Source: Treponema sp.
GTDB taxonomy: Bacteria; Spirochaetota; Spirochaetia; Treponematales; Breznakiellaceae
Direction: 5' to 3'
Length of the DNA stretch: 5,181 nt
Assembly (NCBI GenBank): GCA_031271075.1
Contig: JAISWN010000126.1
Location: forward strand, 1 to 5,181
The notes beneath the pieces were generated by a model. It was not told the origin of the DNA. It saw only the letters and a list, made by a program, of their open reading frames with translations, and searched no databases. The position numbers and the translations under genes are program-made. Position 1 is the first letter of the stretch. Each line of letters starts with the position of its first letter. This document shows, in pieces, positions 1 to 5,181 of the stretch.

Positions 1-2
1 GT

Positions 3-1826
3 CTAACCCTGATCCCCCTTGCGGATACGCTGCTGGAACTTATCTTCAAGTCCCGCTTCCCCGCCGCGGCGCCCCTTACCGGCCATCTGCTCCTCCTCTT
101 GGGGCTTTTTTCCGGGATGATCTGCACCCGGGAGGAAGCCCACCTCTTTATCGGCCTTTCCCGGTTTAGCGGGAACGGGAAAGCCGGCGGAACGGCCTTC
201 TTTTCCTCCCTCCTTTCCGCCTTTATGGCAACTATCTTCTGCTGGTGTTCGGTCTCGTTTATCCGGGTGGGGCTTTACCCGGTGCAGTATGTGGGCTTTA
301 TCCCCGACCGTATCTTTGCCCTGGCAATGCCGGCGGCTTACGGGCTTATCGCCCTCCGCTTTGCCCGGCAGGCGGCGCGTTCCGTCCGGGCCCTGCCGGG
401 CTGGTTTTTCTTCCGCCGTATCCTGCCCTGGCGGGCTTTGCCCGTCCTGGCGCTTTTCCTGGGAACCCTCTGCTCCCTTCCGGCGATCTTCAAATTCATC
501 TGGGGCATCGATCTTCCGGACTTTGCCCTGGGGGTAAACGACGCCTTCCACACCCTGGCGGCCCTGCTGCGGCTCCCGGCTCTGGTAACCCTGATCCTTG
601 CCGCCCTGGGGGGAACGCCTCTCTTCGTGGTGATAGGCGGGACGGCCCTGCTCCTGCTGCAAAGCGACTGGGGGGAAATCGATATTACCGCAAGCCAGAT
701 CTACACCGCCCTTACCCAGGACAGCCTTGTCCCCATCCCTCTCTTTACCCTGGCGGGTTTTATCCTTTCTGAAAGCCGGGCAGGGGAACGGCTGGTGGCG
801 GCCTTTCAGGGGCTTTTCGGCTGGCTGCCCGGCGGCAGGGTTCTGGCCGTCGTGGCGCTTTGCGCCTTCTTCACCTCCTTTACCGGCGCTTCCGGGGTAA
901 CGATCCTCGCCATGGGGGGGATTCTCTACACCGTACTCAGGGGTTACCCGGATAAATTTATCATCGGCATCCTCACCGCCTCGGGGAGCATCGGCCTCCT
1001 CTTCCCGCCCAGCCTTCCCATCCTGCTGGTGGGAGCTTCCACCCGGACCAACACGGTACACCTCTTTCTGGGAGGGCTTATCCCGGGCCTTCTCCTGGTG
1101 GCGGCGACCATGGTTTTTGGCCTTGCCGTATCGGCGAAGGTGAAAATTCCCGTGGAGCCCTTTGACCCGCGGAAAGCCGGGGCGGGGCTGAAGAAGGGGT
1201 TGTTAGAAATACTGCTCCCCTTCCTCCTCATGGGGGGATATTTTTCCGGGATCTTCTCCATGGTGGAAGTCGGCGCCGCCGCGGTACTCTACGTGTTTAT
1301 CGGGGAGACTTTTATTTACCGGGAACTGAGGCTTCGGGATCTTCCCAGGCTGCTCGTCAAGACCCTCCCCATCATCGGCGGCATCCTCTCGATCCTCGCC
1401 CTGGCCCAGGCCCTCTCCTATTACATCGTGGACAGCCAGGCCCCGGAATACTTCGCCCGGTGGATGCGGGACACGGTACAGTCCAAATGGATCTTCCTCC
1501 TGCTCCTCAACCTGGCGCTTCTTGTTACCGGCTGCCTTATCGACATCTTTTCCGCCATCATGATCATCCTGCCCCTTATCGCGCCCCTCTCCGGGGTTTA
1601 CGGGATAGATCCGGTACACATGGGGATCATTTTTCTTGTCAACATGGAGGCGGGCTTCCTTACCCCGCCGGTGGGGCTCAACCTTTTTCTGGCAAGTTAC
1701 CGGTTCAAAAGATCTTTTGCGGAAATTTCCCGGAACGTACTCCCCTTCCTCCTTATCCAGTTGGCGGTAGTTTTCGTGGTTACCTACGCGCCGGTTCTGT
1801 CAACCTGGTTCAGCGGCCTCTTTTAA
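3..1826 (+). CDS. TRAP transporter fused permease (DctQ-DctM), 5'-truncated by window edge
   Basis: This is the membrane component of a tripartite ATP-independent periplasmic (TRAP) transporter, which takes up a substrate handed over by a periplasmic binding protein using an ion gradient. The frame is open from the first complete codon, so the true start is outside the window and 607 residues are visible. Numbering from that codon, residues 1-123 look like DctQ: hydrophobic segments near 29-43, 65-87 and 98-120, with a REEAH stretch at 43-47. A further hydrophobic segment near 140-163 links to DctM, which starts near 190. DctM hallmarks are IPLFTLAGF near 245, FTGASGV at 293-299, GLLFPPS at 331-337, GIDPVHMG at 534-541 and GFLTPPVG at 551-558. 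The last segment ends SGLF before TAA. A TTG at position 99 lies inside the DctQ part and is not a credible start. The substrate cannot be read from the sequence; family members carry C4-dicarboxylates, sialic acid, keto acids and others. The binding-protein gene is presumably upstream. The 3' end overlaps the convergent GH3 gene by 27 bp. Confidence 0.9.
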   Translation, partial: LTLIPLADTLLELIFKSRFPAAAPLTGHLLLLLGLFSGMICTREEAHLFIGLSRFSGNGKAGGTAFFSSLLSAFMATIFCWCSVSFIRVGLYPVQYVGFIPDRIFALAMPAAYGLIALRFARQAARSVRALPGWFFFRRILPWRALPVLALFLGTLCSLPAIFKFIWGIDLPDFALGVNDAFHTLAALLRLPALVTLILAALGGTPLFVVIGGTALLLLQSDWGEIDITASQIYTALTQDSLVPIPLFTLAGFILSESRAGERLVAAFQGLFGWLPGGRVLAVVALCAFFTSFTGASGVTILAMGGILYTVLRGYPDKFIIGILTASGSIGLLFPPSLPILLVGASTRTNTVHLFLGGLIPGLLLVAATMVFGLAVSAKVKIPVEPFDPRKAGAGLKKGLLEILLPFLLMGGYFSGIFSMVEVGAAAVLYVFIGETFIYRELRLRDLPRLLVKTLPIIGGILSILALAQALSYYIVDSQAPEYFARWMRDTVQSKWIFLLLLNLALLVTGCLIDIFSAIMIILPLIAPLSGVYGIDPVHMGIIFLVNMEAGFLTPPVGLNLFLASYRFKRSFAEISRNVLPFLLIQLAVVFVVTYAPVLSTWFSGLF

Positions 1827-3515
1827 AACCAGCCGCCTGAACATCTCCCGGCGCTTGTCGTCCTGCATCAGCAGGTTCAGCTTGAACTGTCCGTCCCGGT
1901 AGCCCAGATCGATGCAGGCGGACTTGAACTTTTCAAATGAATTGGGAACCAGGAAGAAAGTTTCCGGAACCTTTATCCGGTTTGAATCACGCTTGCCCTC
2001 ATATTCACTGTTGAACTGTTTAAGGTAGCCGTCAACCCTGGCGCTCAGTTCCTCCGCCCGGGCCCTTGTTACCCCGGGATCCGTGAATTCATAGTAAAAC
2101 TGATAATTCGATCTTTCCAGATCCGCGAAGCCCACAAAAAAGGCCAGGGAGAGATCCAGATCTTTTTGCGCCGCTTGTACCGCTTCGATAAACTGCCGCT
2201 CATGGAGCTTTTCTCCGGTCATGCTGATAATCCCGTTGCCTTTCTGGATAAAGCGTATCAGGGGGAAGCCCTTATAGAAACCGCTTATCTCCAGAATATC
2301 GTTCATGTTGTACCGGTAAAGACCGGCGGAGGTAGTGATAACCGGGTAGTAACACTCACCCTGTTTCACCTCCCAGAGCTGGTAGATCCGTGGTTCGGGG
2401 CTTTCGTCGGATACGTGGATAAATTCCCAGTAGGTTTTGTGTCCAAAGATCACCGTATCCATAGTGTTACTTTTAAGAACCAGGCCGGCTTTGCACTCGG
2501 TAGAAAAATAACTGAACTCGTGGAAAAAGGTTTCTTCGGGGAAGGAATCTTTTACCTTGTCCAGGTAAACACTGGTGTTGCCGCACATCCACACGTTGAT
2601 CATCTGCATGTTGGGCCAGTAGTGCCTGGGCAGCACCCGGCCGTATTTGGCCTTCAGGGCCTCCAGTTCCGCCGCCCGCTCCGGGTTTGGCCTGAGCCGG
2701 GCTTCCAGAATGGCGCGGATACCGGCGGAAATATCCAGATTCCTGCTCAAGGTTCCCTGCCTGATATCATTCACATACTCATCGTAAAACTCGTTGGCGT
2801 TGCTCACCATCTCTACCAGGCTGCTGGGGTTTGCGGTGATGATCAGGGTAACGTCCTGTTCGATACCGATACGCATAATCGCGTAGTAACGGGCCTTGTA
2901 ATCGGCAATGTGAAACACCTCCGCCGGGGCGGTATGGAGGATCTCCATGAAGCGGGGGATGTCCCGCTGGGAAATTCCGGAAATGGAACCGTACACCGTG
3001 CCGTCCGGGGCGGCCCCCTCTATCGCCTTGCCTACGATGGACAGGGTCTTACCGGAAAAAACCCTGGGTTTATTCCGTATCAGGGTGTAGAACCACAGAC
3101 GGTTCATCTCCTGGTATACATCCTGGTAGTACCGCTCGGTAATAGGGATCCACTTGGGTTCCCTGGTAGTCCCGCTGGTGGTACCGTACATCTTGGGCTT
3201 TCCGGGAAAGAGCACGTCCGGCTCCCCCTCCTTGTGGCGATCCACATAGGGCCGCAGGTCTTCATAGTCATTTACGGGCACGTTTTTCCGGTAGAGGCTG
3301 AAAAAATCAGGCCCCCGGGCGGCAAGGATCTCCCTAAAACGGTGTTCCTTCCCGTAAACCGTATCTTTCGATCCTTCCAGAAAAGATCGCAGCACCTTTT
3401 CCTGAACTTTTTCAGGTTTTTTGGAAGCCCGGGCAAGTTCAACGAGCCCCTTTCTTCCCACAAAACCGAGGGCCAGCCTGATAAGCAATCTGTTTTTTAA
3501 AGGTATTTTATTCAT
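1800..3515 (-). CDS. GH3 superfamily protein (adenylating acyl-acid-amido-synthetase-like)
   Basis: This complete 571-residue protein of the GH3 superfamily has a length typical for the family. Plant GH3 enzymes adenylate a carboxylic acid with ATP and transfer the acyl group to an amino acid; bacterial members are mostly uncharacterised. The ATP-binding motif I reads GTTSGTTREPK at 111-121. Motif II is YFSTE at 336-340. Motif III is YRYNMND at 400-406, followed by ILEISGFY. GEKLHE lies at 434-439, and a C-terminal GQFK at 542-545 probably supplies the C-domain lysine (by analogy). No signal peptide or membrane span is evident, so it is probably cytoplasmic. The ATG at 3515 is the first start available, because a TGA stop lies in frame two codons upstream. 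No Shine-Dalgarno sequence precedes it. It is divergent from rsmG and convergent with the TRAP gene, so it is probably monocistronic. The acyl and amine substrates are unknown. The fold assignment is firm; the amidation chemistry is inferred. Confidence 0.9.
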   Translation of the reverse strand: MNKIPLKNRLLIRLALGFVGRKGLVELARASKKPEKVQEKVLRSFLEGSKDTVYGKEHRFREILAARGPDFFSLYRKNVPVNDYEDLRPYVDRHKEGEPDVLFPGKPKMYGTTSGTTREPKWIPITERYYQDVYQEMNRLWFYTLIRNKPRVFSGKTLSIVGKAIEGAAPDGTVYGSISGISQRDIPRFMEILHTAPAEVFHIADYKARYYAIMRIGIEQDVTLIITANPSSLVEMVSNANEFYDEYVNDIRQGTLSRNLDISAGIRAILEARLRPNPERAAELEALKAKYGRVLPRHYWPNMQMINVWMCGNTSVYLDKVKDSFPEETFFHEFSYFSTECKAGLVLKSNTMDTVIFGHKTYWEFIHVSDESPEPRIYQLWEVKQGECYYPVITTSAGLYRYNMNDILEISGFYKGFPLIRFIQKGNGIISMTGEKLHERQFIEAVQAAQKDLDLSLAFFVGFADLERSNYQFYYEFTDPGVTRARAEELSARVDGYLKQFNSEYEGKRDSNRIKVPETFFLVPNSFEKFKSACIDLGYRDGQFKLNLLMQDDKRREMFRRLVLKEAAEPG

Positions 3516-3550
3516 AACTCAATATTAGTAAGCCGGCATAAGAGGCGCAA
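3516..3550 (-). promoter_or_regulatory. Candidate promoter of the GH3 gene
   Basis: Read on the minus strand, TTGCGC (plus 3545-3550) and TAATAT (plus 3522-3527) are separated by 17 bp. This gives a perfect-spaced but weak -35 and a good -10 for a sigma-70-type promoter. The -10 lies only 6 bp before the ATG, so a transcript from it would begin at or next to the start codon. That agrees with the absence of a Shine-Dalgarno sequence. The -35 matches the consensus at only three positions, so this is a guess from pattern alone. Confidence 0.3.
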
Positions 3551-3570
3551 ATTTGTAAAGATTGTCCGGG

Positions 3571-3594
3571 AGGATTGGCCTGGAAGGATTGGCC
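3571..3594 (+). repeat. Short tandem direct repeat (AGGATTGGCC x2, 14-bp period)
   Basis: AGGATTGGCC occurs at 3571-3580 and again at 3585-3594, separated by TGGA. It lies between the divergent GH3 and rsmG starts and just upstream of the rsmG ribosome-binding region. It could be a paired operator site or simply local duplication. No regulator is encoded nearby to favour the first reading. Confidence 0.55.
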
Positions 3595-3596
3595 CG

Positions 3597-3603
3597 AAGG
3601 AGG
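3597..3603 (+). promoter_or_regulatory. Strong Shine-Dalgarno AAGGAGG at unusual distance from rsmG
   Basis: AAGGAGG is a near-perfect anti-16S complement, but 19 bases separate it from the rsmG ATG at 3623, where 5-9 is usual. A weaker AAAGG at 3605-3609 leaves 13 bases. No ATG, GTG or TTG stands at a normal distance from the strong site. An in-frame TGA at 3617-3619 rules out a longer reading frame. Confidence 0.5.
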
Positions 3604-3622
3604 GAAAGGCGTACACTGAACC

Positions 3623-4354
3623 ATGGACGACACGCTGGCGGCAGGTTTGGAGCAGCTCCGGAAGGATAGGAGGGTAGAGGCCCTGTTTTCTCCCCGGATA
3701 GATGAGATTGCCGCCCTCTTGGAACAGTACATGGCCGAAATCGAACTCTTTAACCCCGCCTACGGCCTGGTGAGTGTAAAAAACAGGCGGGAACTGGTTG
3801 TCAGGCACATTCTGGATTCCCTGGCGGCGCTGGGCGTCCTTTTGGACAGGGCCCCGGGCCGGAGCATCGCCGACGTGGGGTCCGGGGCGGGCCTGCCGGG
3901 GATACCGCTGGCCATAAGCCTGCCCCAGGCCCATTTCACCCTGATCGAGCGGACAGGCCGCCGGGCCGGTTTCCTGCGCAACACCGCGGCCCTCCTGGGG
4001 CTGCCCAACGTGACGGTAGAAGAAACGGAAATGGAGAAGGCCGGCCCGGGCCGCTTTGACCTGCTTGTCTTCCGGGCCTTCCGGCCCCTGGAGCCGCCGG
4101 TTCTGAAGGGCCTCCTCCGGCTCCTGGCAAAAGGCGGCGTCCTTGCCGCCTGGAAGGGCCGGGACGCCGCGGTCCGGGAGGAACTGGGGAAGCTGGAGGC
4201 CGCCGGGCTTCTCTCCTCCGGGGCCCCATCCGCCGCCTCCCCGCCCGCCGCCGGAAAACCCCGCTGGGAGATCCTGCCGGTAAAGACCCCCTTTCTGGAG
4301 GAGGAACGGCGCCTGGTTCTGATCTTTCTGCCTGAATCCGGGATAAACGCATAG
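3623..4354 (+). CDS. rsmG: 16S rRNA (guanine(527)-N(7))-methyltransferase RsmG
   Basis: RsmG (formerly GidB) methylates N7 of G527 in the 530 loop of 16S rRNA using S-adenosylmethionine; loss in other bacteria gives low-level streptomycin resistance. The 243-residue protein shows the family signature RHILDSL at 61-67. The SAM-binding motif I is DVGSGAGLPGIP at 84-95, with an acidic residue E109 at the end of strand 2 (LIER) for the ribose hydroxyls. RAF follows at 151-153 and the closing ERRLVLI strand at 228-234. Length is slightly above the usual 205-240 residues, owing partly to an Ala/Pro/Ser-rich stretch near 197-211. The ATG at 3623 is chosen because a stop lies two codons upstream and the N-terminal helix fits the family; the next ATG, at 3731, would remove about 36 residues. 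The gene is not beside mnmG here, at least to its left, where the divergent GH3 gene lies. Confidence 0.95.
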   Translation: MDDTLAAGLEQLRKDRRVEALFSPRIDEIAALLEQYMAEIELFNPAYGLVSVKNRRELVVRHILDSLAALGVLLDRAPGRSIADVGSGAGLPGIPLAISLPQAHFTLIERTGRRAGFLRNTAALLGLPNVTVEETEMEKAGPGRFDLLVFRAFRPLEPPVLKGLLRLLAKGGVLAAWKGRDAAVREELGKLEAAGLLSSGAPSAASPPAAGKPRWEILPVKTPFLEEERRLVLIFLPESGINA

Positions 4355-4362
4355 GATTTTTA

Positions 4363-4390
4363 ACCACGGACCAGACGGACCCTCACGGAC
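4363..4390 (+). repeat. ACCACGGA-type repeat with three ACGGAC units
   Basis: Starting with ACCACGGA at 4363-4370, the stretch contains ACGGAC three times (4366-4371, 4375-4380, 4385-4390), spaced 9-10 bp apart. CGGACC, the half-site of the palindromes inside the intron, occurs twice (4367-4372 and 4376-4381). ACCACGGA recurs at 4468-4475. The style resembles dispersed intergenic repeats seen in many bacterial genomes; the copy number in this genome cannot be judged from one window. Confidence 0.6.
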
Positions 4391-4420
4391 TTTTACTTGG
4401 CTAATGCCGATTTTACCTGA

Positions 4421-4446
4421 ATTTCTGCGGCAGATTTCTGCGGCGG
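4421..4446 (+). repeat. Tandem repeat, 13-bp period (ATTTCTGCGGC x2)
   Basis: ATTTCTGCGGC at 4421-4431 is repeated exactly at 4434-4444, each copy followed by a two-base spacer (AG, then GG). This is a clean two-unit tandem duplication in non-coding DNA. No function is assigned. Confidence 0.7.
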
Positions 4447-4449
4447 ATG

Positions 4450-4492
4450 ACAAAATCCGGAAGAAAACCACGGAGATACACGGAGGTTTTGT
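4450..4492 (+). repeat. Second ACCACGGA repeat within an imperfect inverted repeat
   Basis: ACCACGGA at 4468-4475 is followed by ACACGGAGG at 4478-4486. The outer arms pair: ACAAAATCCG at 4450-4459 with CGGA at 4481-4484 and TTTTGT at 4487-4492, leaving a two-base GG bulge. An inner alternative pairs AAAACC (4464-4469) with GGTTTT (4485-4490). The loop is about 21 bases and there is no downstream T-run, so it is a poor terminator candidate. A repeat element is the safer reading. Confidence 0.45.
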
Positions 4493-4540
4493 AACCAATC
4501 CACTCTTTTTCCCGATAAAATTTATCCAGAAATTTGGTGA

Positions 4541-4546
4541 CTGACA
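4541..4546 (+). other. Candidate IBS1 (5' exon binding site) of the group II intron
   Basis: CTGACA occupies exactly -6 to -1 relative to the proposed intron start and is fully complementary to TGTCAG at 4814-4819 in the ribozyme. A 6-bp match somewhere in about 600 bases is not very rare by chance. Its value comes from its exact placement next to the TTGCG end. I found no convincing IBS2/EBS2 partner. Confidence 0.55.
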
Positions 4547-4666
4547 TTGCGTCACGAAAGCTCGTGAAAGGAGGAAATAGGAGAAACCTTTCGAAATGAC
4601 CTAATGAGACCATCGGAAAACCGGTGCACCTCATCCGGAAAGGCACAGCGAGCCACCGGAAGCGAC

Positions 4667-4679
4667 GGACTTTTAGTCC
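4667..4679 (+). repeat. Palindromic hairpin 1 (GGACT-TTT-AGTCC)
   Basis: A perfect 5-bp stem with a 3-nt loop inside the intron. It is the most divergent member of the hairpin series and begins only 16 bp before hairpin 2. Confidence 0.6.
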
Positions 4680-4682
4680 AAG

Positions 4683-4697
4683 CGGACCTCTGGTCCG
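4683..4697 (+). repeat. Palindromic hairpin 2 (CGGACC-TCT-GGTCCG)
   Basis: A perfect 6-bp stem with a 3-nt loop. The arms are identical to those of hairpins 3 and 5; only the loop differs. Confidence 0.7.
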
Positions 4698-4732
4698 ATG
4701 CATGGGCTTTGGCGACAAAGTTTGTGAAGCGG

Positions 4733-4747
4733 CGGACCTGCGGTCCG
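4733..4747 (+). repeat. Palindromic hairpin 3 (CGGACC-TGC-GGTCCG)
   Basis: A perfect 6-bp stem with a 3-nt loop, enclosed by a further stem GCGGC (4729-4733) with GCCGC (4766-4770) that shares its first base. The palindrome therefore probably sits at the tip of a larger ribozyme helix. Confidence 0.7.
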
Positions 4748-4813
4748 AAGACAGCGGGTACAAAAGCCGCGTGATTGAACCTCGAAAAACCTAATGCGGG
4801 AGGCTTTCACTGT

Positions 4814-4819
4814 TGTCAG
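4814..4819 (+). other. Candidate EBS1 (exon-binding loop) of the group II intron
   Basis: TGTCAG is exactly complementary to the six exon bases before the proposed splice site. It lies about 270 bases into the intron, a plausible place for EBS1 in the Id3 part of domain I. In the family this pairing selects both the 5' splice site and the DNA target. Confidence 0.5.
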
Positions 4820-4915
4820 AGCGGGAGCAATAGTTATCCTACGATATGCGAGCAGGATAACCTCAGCCGGGGTCGGAGAGCGGGGCACATGTACGGGAGG
4901 TCATACGGGAACGTT

Positions 4916-4930
4916 CAGACCGAAGGTCTG
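4916..4930 (+). repeat. Palindromic hairpin 4 (CAGACC-GAA-GGTCTG)
   Basis: A perfect 6-bp stem with a 3-nt loop. Compared with hairpins 2, 3 and 5 it carries a compensated G-to-A / C-to-T change at the second pair, which keeps the stem intact. Confidence 0.65.
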
Positions 4931-5125
4931 CGAGGACTCATGGTCTCTGGGGTAAAAAGCCGCCCACGGGAACGGCGGGATACAAAACGACCGGGCTTGC
5001 ACCGGAGCCTTGAGGGTGGAAGAGGCCAACACCGGGAAGTGGCGGCAACACGAAAAGAAAGGCAGCCAACCAGCACCGTCGGGCGAAGGAAAACGAAGCG
5101 AGGGGGAAGGGCCATGAGTAGTCGT

Positions 5126-5140
5126 CGGACCGCAGGTCCG
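5126..5140 (+). repeat. Palindromic hairpin 5 (CGGACC-GCA-GGTCCG)
   Basis: A perfect 6-bp stem with arms identical to hairpins 2 and 3. It lies near the likely entry to domain IV, some 380 bases from hairpin 3. Confidence 0.7.
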
Positions 5141-5181
5141 CGTGTAGCCATAGTACCGATGAAGCGGGGGAACTGAACCGC

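Larger units (their letters stand above)
4355..4546. other. Non-coding intergenic repeat region, 5' exon side of the intron
   Basis: I see no credible gene in these 192 bases. The stretch is dominated by short repeats, described separately, and no clear rho-independent terminator for rsmG is present. Frames crossing it translate to repeat-derived peptides and have no family features. It forms the upstream flank (5' exon) of the group II intron, so the intron seems to sit in non-coding DNA. Confidence 0.6.
4547..5181 (+). mobile_element. Group II intron, 5' ribozyme portion; runs off the right edge
   Basis: This is a retroelement whose RNA folds into a self-splicing ribozyme and which normally encodes a reverse transcriptase/maturase in domain IV. 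The proposed 5' end is TTGCG at 4547-4551. A hairpin TCACGA-AAGC-TCGTGA follows at 4552-4567, then a stem at 4611-4626 (CATCGG/CCGGTG), and an 8-bp stem GTTATCCT (4833-4840) with AGGATAAC (4854-4861). EBS1 is proposed at 4814-4819. The purine-rich, stem-loop-dense composition and segments such as GAGAGCGGGGCACATGTACG near 4876-4895 look to me like bacterial group II intron domain I. No protein domain is encoded here. The frame ending VAIVPMKRGN, which recalls the leader just ahead of intron reverse transcriptases, closes with TGA at 5174-5176. The maturase therefore either begins downstream or has been lost. Subclass is not assigned. Confidence 0.75.

Noticed and set aside
3..1061. A 352-residue open frame on the minus strand
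   Set aside because: It is antisense to the TRAP permease; its extremely charged, Gly/Lys/Glu/Pro-rich composition is what the complement of hydrophobic GC-rich codons gives.
2166..3500. A 444-residue open frame on the plus strand
   Set aside because: It is wholly antisense to the GH3 gene, has no recognisable domain, and is explained by codon bias keeping the complementary frame open.
4450..4492. Rho-independent terminator for rsmG
   Set aside because: The stem is imperfect with a long loop, and no T-run follows.
3512..4555. A 347-residue open frame on the minus strand across rsmG
   Set aside because: It is antisense to a firmly identified rsmG, low in complexity, and runs through non-coding repeats.
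4413..4763. A 116-residue open frame on the minus strand across the intron start
   Set aside because: It crosses the proposed exon-intron junction and translates repeats; no family features.
4534..4764. IBS2/EBS2 pairing between TTTG upstream of the splice site and CAAA near 4761-4764
   Set aside because: Only four base pairs match, too little to distinguish from chance.
4667..5140. CRISPR array from the repeated hairpins
   Set aside because: The units are only 13-15 nt and irregularly spaced, with no uniform spacers or cas genes.
4775..5176. A 133-residue open frame on the plus strand
   Set aside because: It translates the structured ribozyme; the peptide is Arg/Gly-rich with no domain, and the same bases form the intron's helices. 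Only its tail resembles a maturase leader.

Overview
The window carries three protein-coding genes and the 5' part of a group II intron, in GC-rich DNA. The gene set is a fused DctQM-type TRAP permease, a bacterial GH3-family adenylating enzyme and RsmG. Together with dispersed short repeats and a group II intron, it would suit a spirochaete of the Treponema group, for example a termite-gut treponeme. That placement comes from recalled gene content and was not tested by a search.

Layout. Positions 1-1826 (+) hold the 3' part of a TRAP transporter integral membrane gene in which the small (DctQ) and large (DctM) subunits are one polypeptide; its start lies left of the window. Positions 1800-3515 (-) hold a complete GH3-superfamily protein (ANL-type adenylating, acyl-acid-amido-synthetase-like). 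It converges on the transporter gene, and the two coding regions overlap by 27 bp. Positions 3516-3622 form a divergent intergenic region with a 14-bp-period direct repeat. Positions 3623-4354 (+) hold rsmG, the 16S rRNA G527 N7-methyltransferase. Positions 4355-4546 are non-coding and built from short repeats (ACCACGGA and ATTTCTGCGGC types). From 4547 to the right edge, the sequence reads as the ribozyme portion of a group II intron (domain I onward). It is supported by a TTGCG 5' end, an exact 6-bp IBS1/EBS1 match and many stem-loops. The reverse-transcriptase ORF, if present, must lie beyond the window.

The genes do not form one pathway. The transporter imports an unidentified, probably organic-acid-like substrate. 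The GH3 protein probably activates a carboxylic acid for conjugation to an amine or amino acid. RsmG is housekeeping. The most unusual structure is a set of near-identical 13-15 nt perfect palindromes (CGGACC-NNN-GGTCCG and variants) scattered through the intron. Their half-site also occurs in the intergenic repeat just upstream of the intron.
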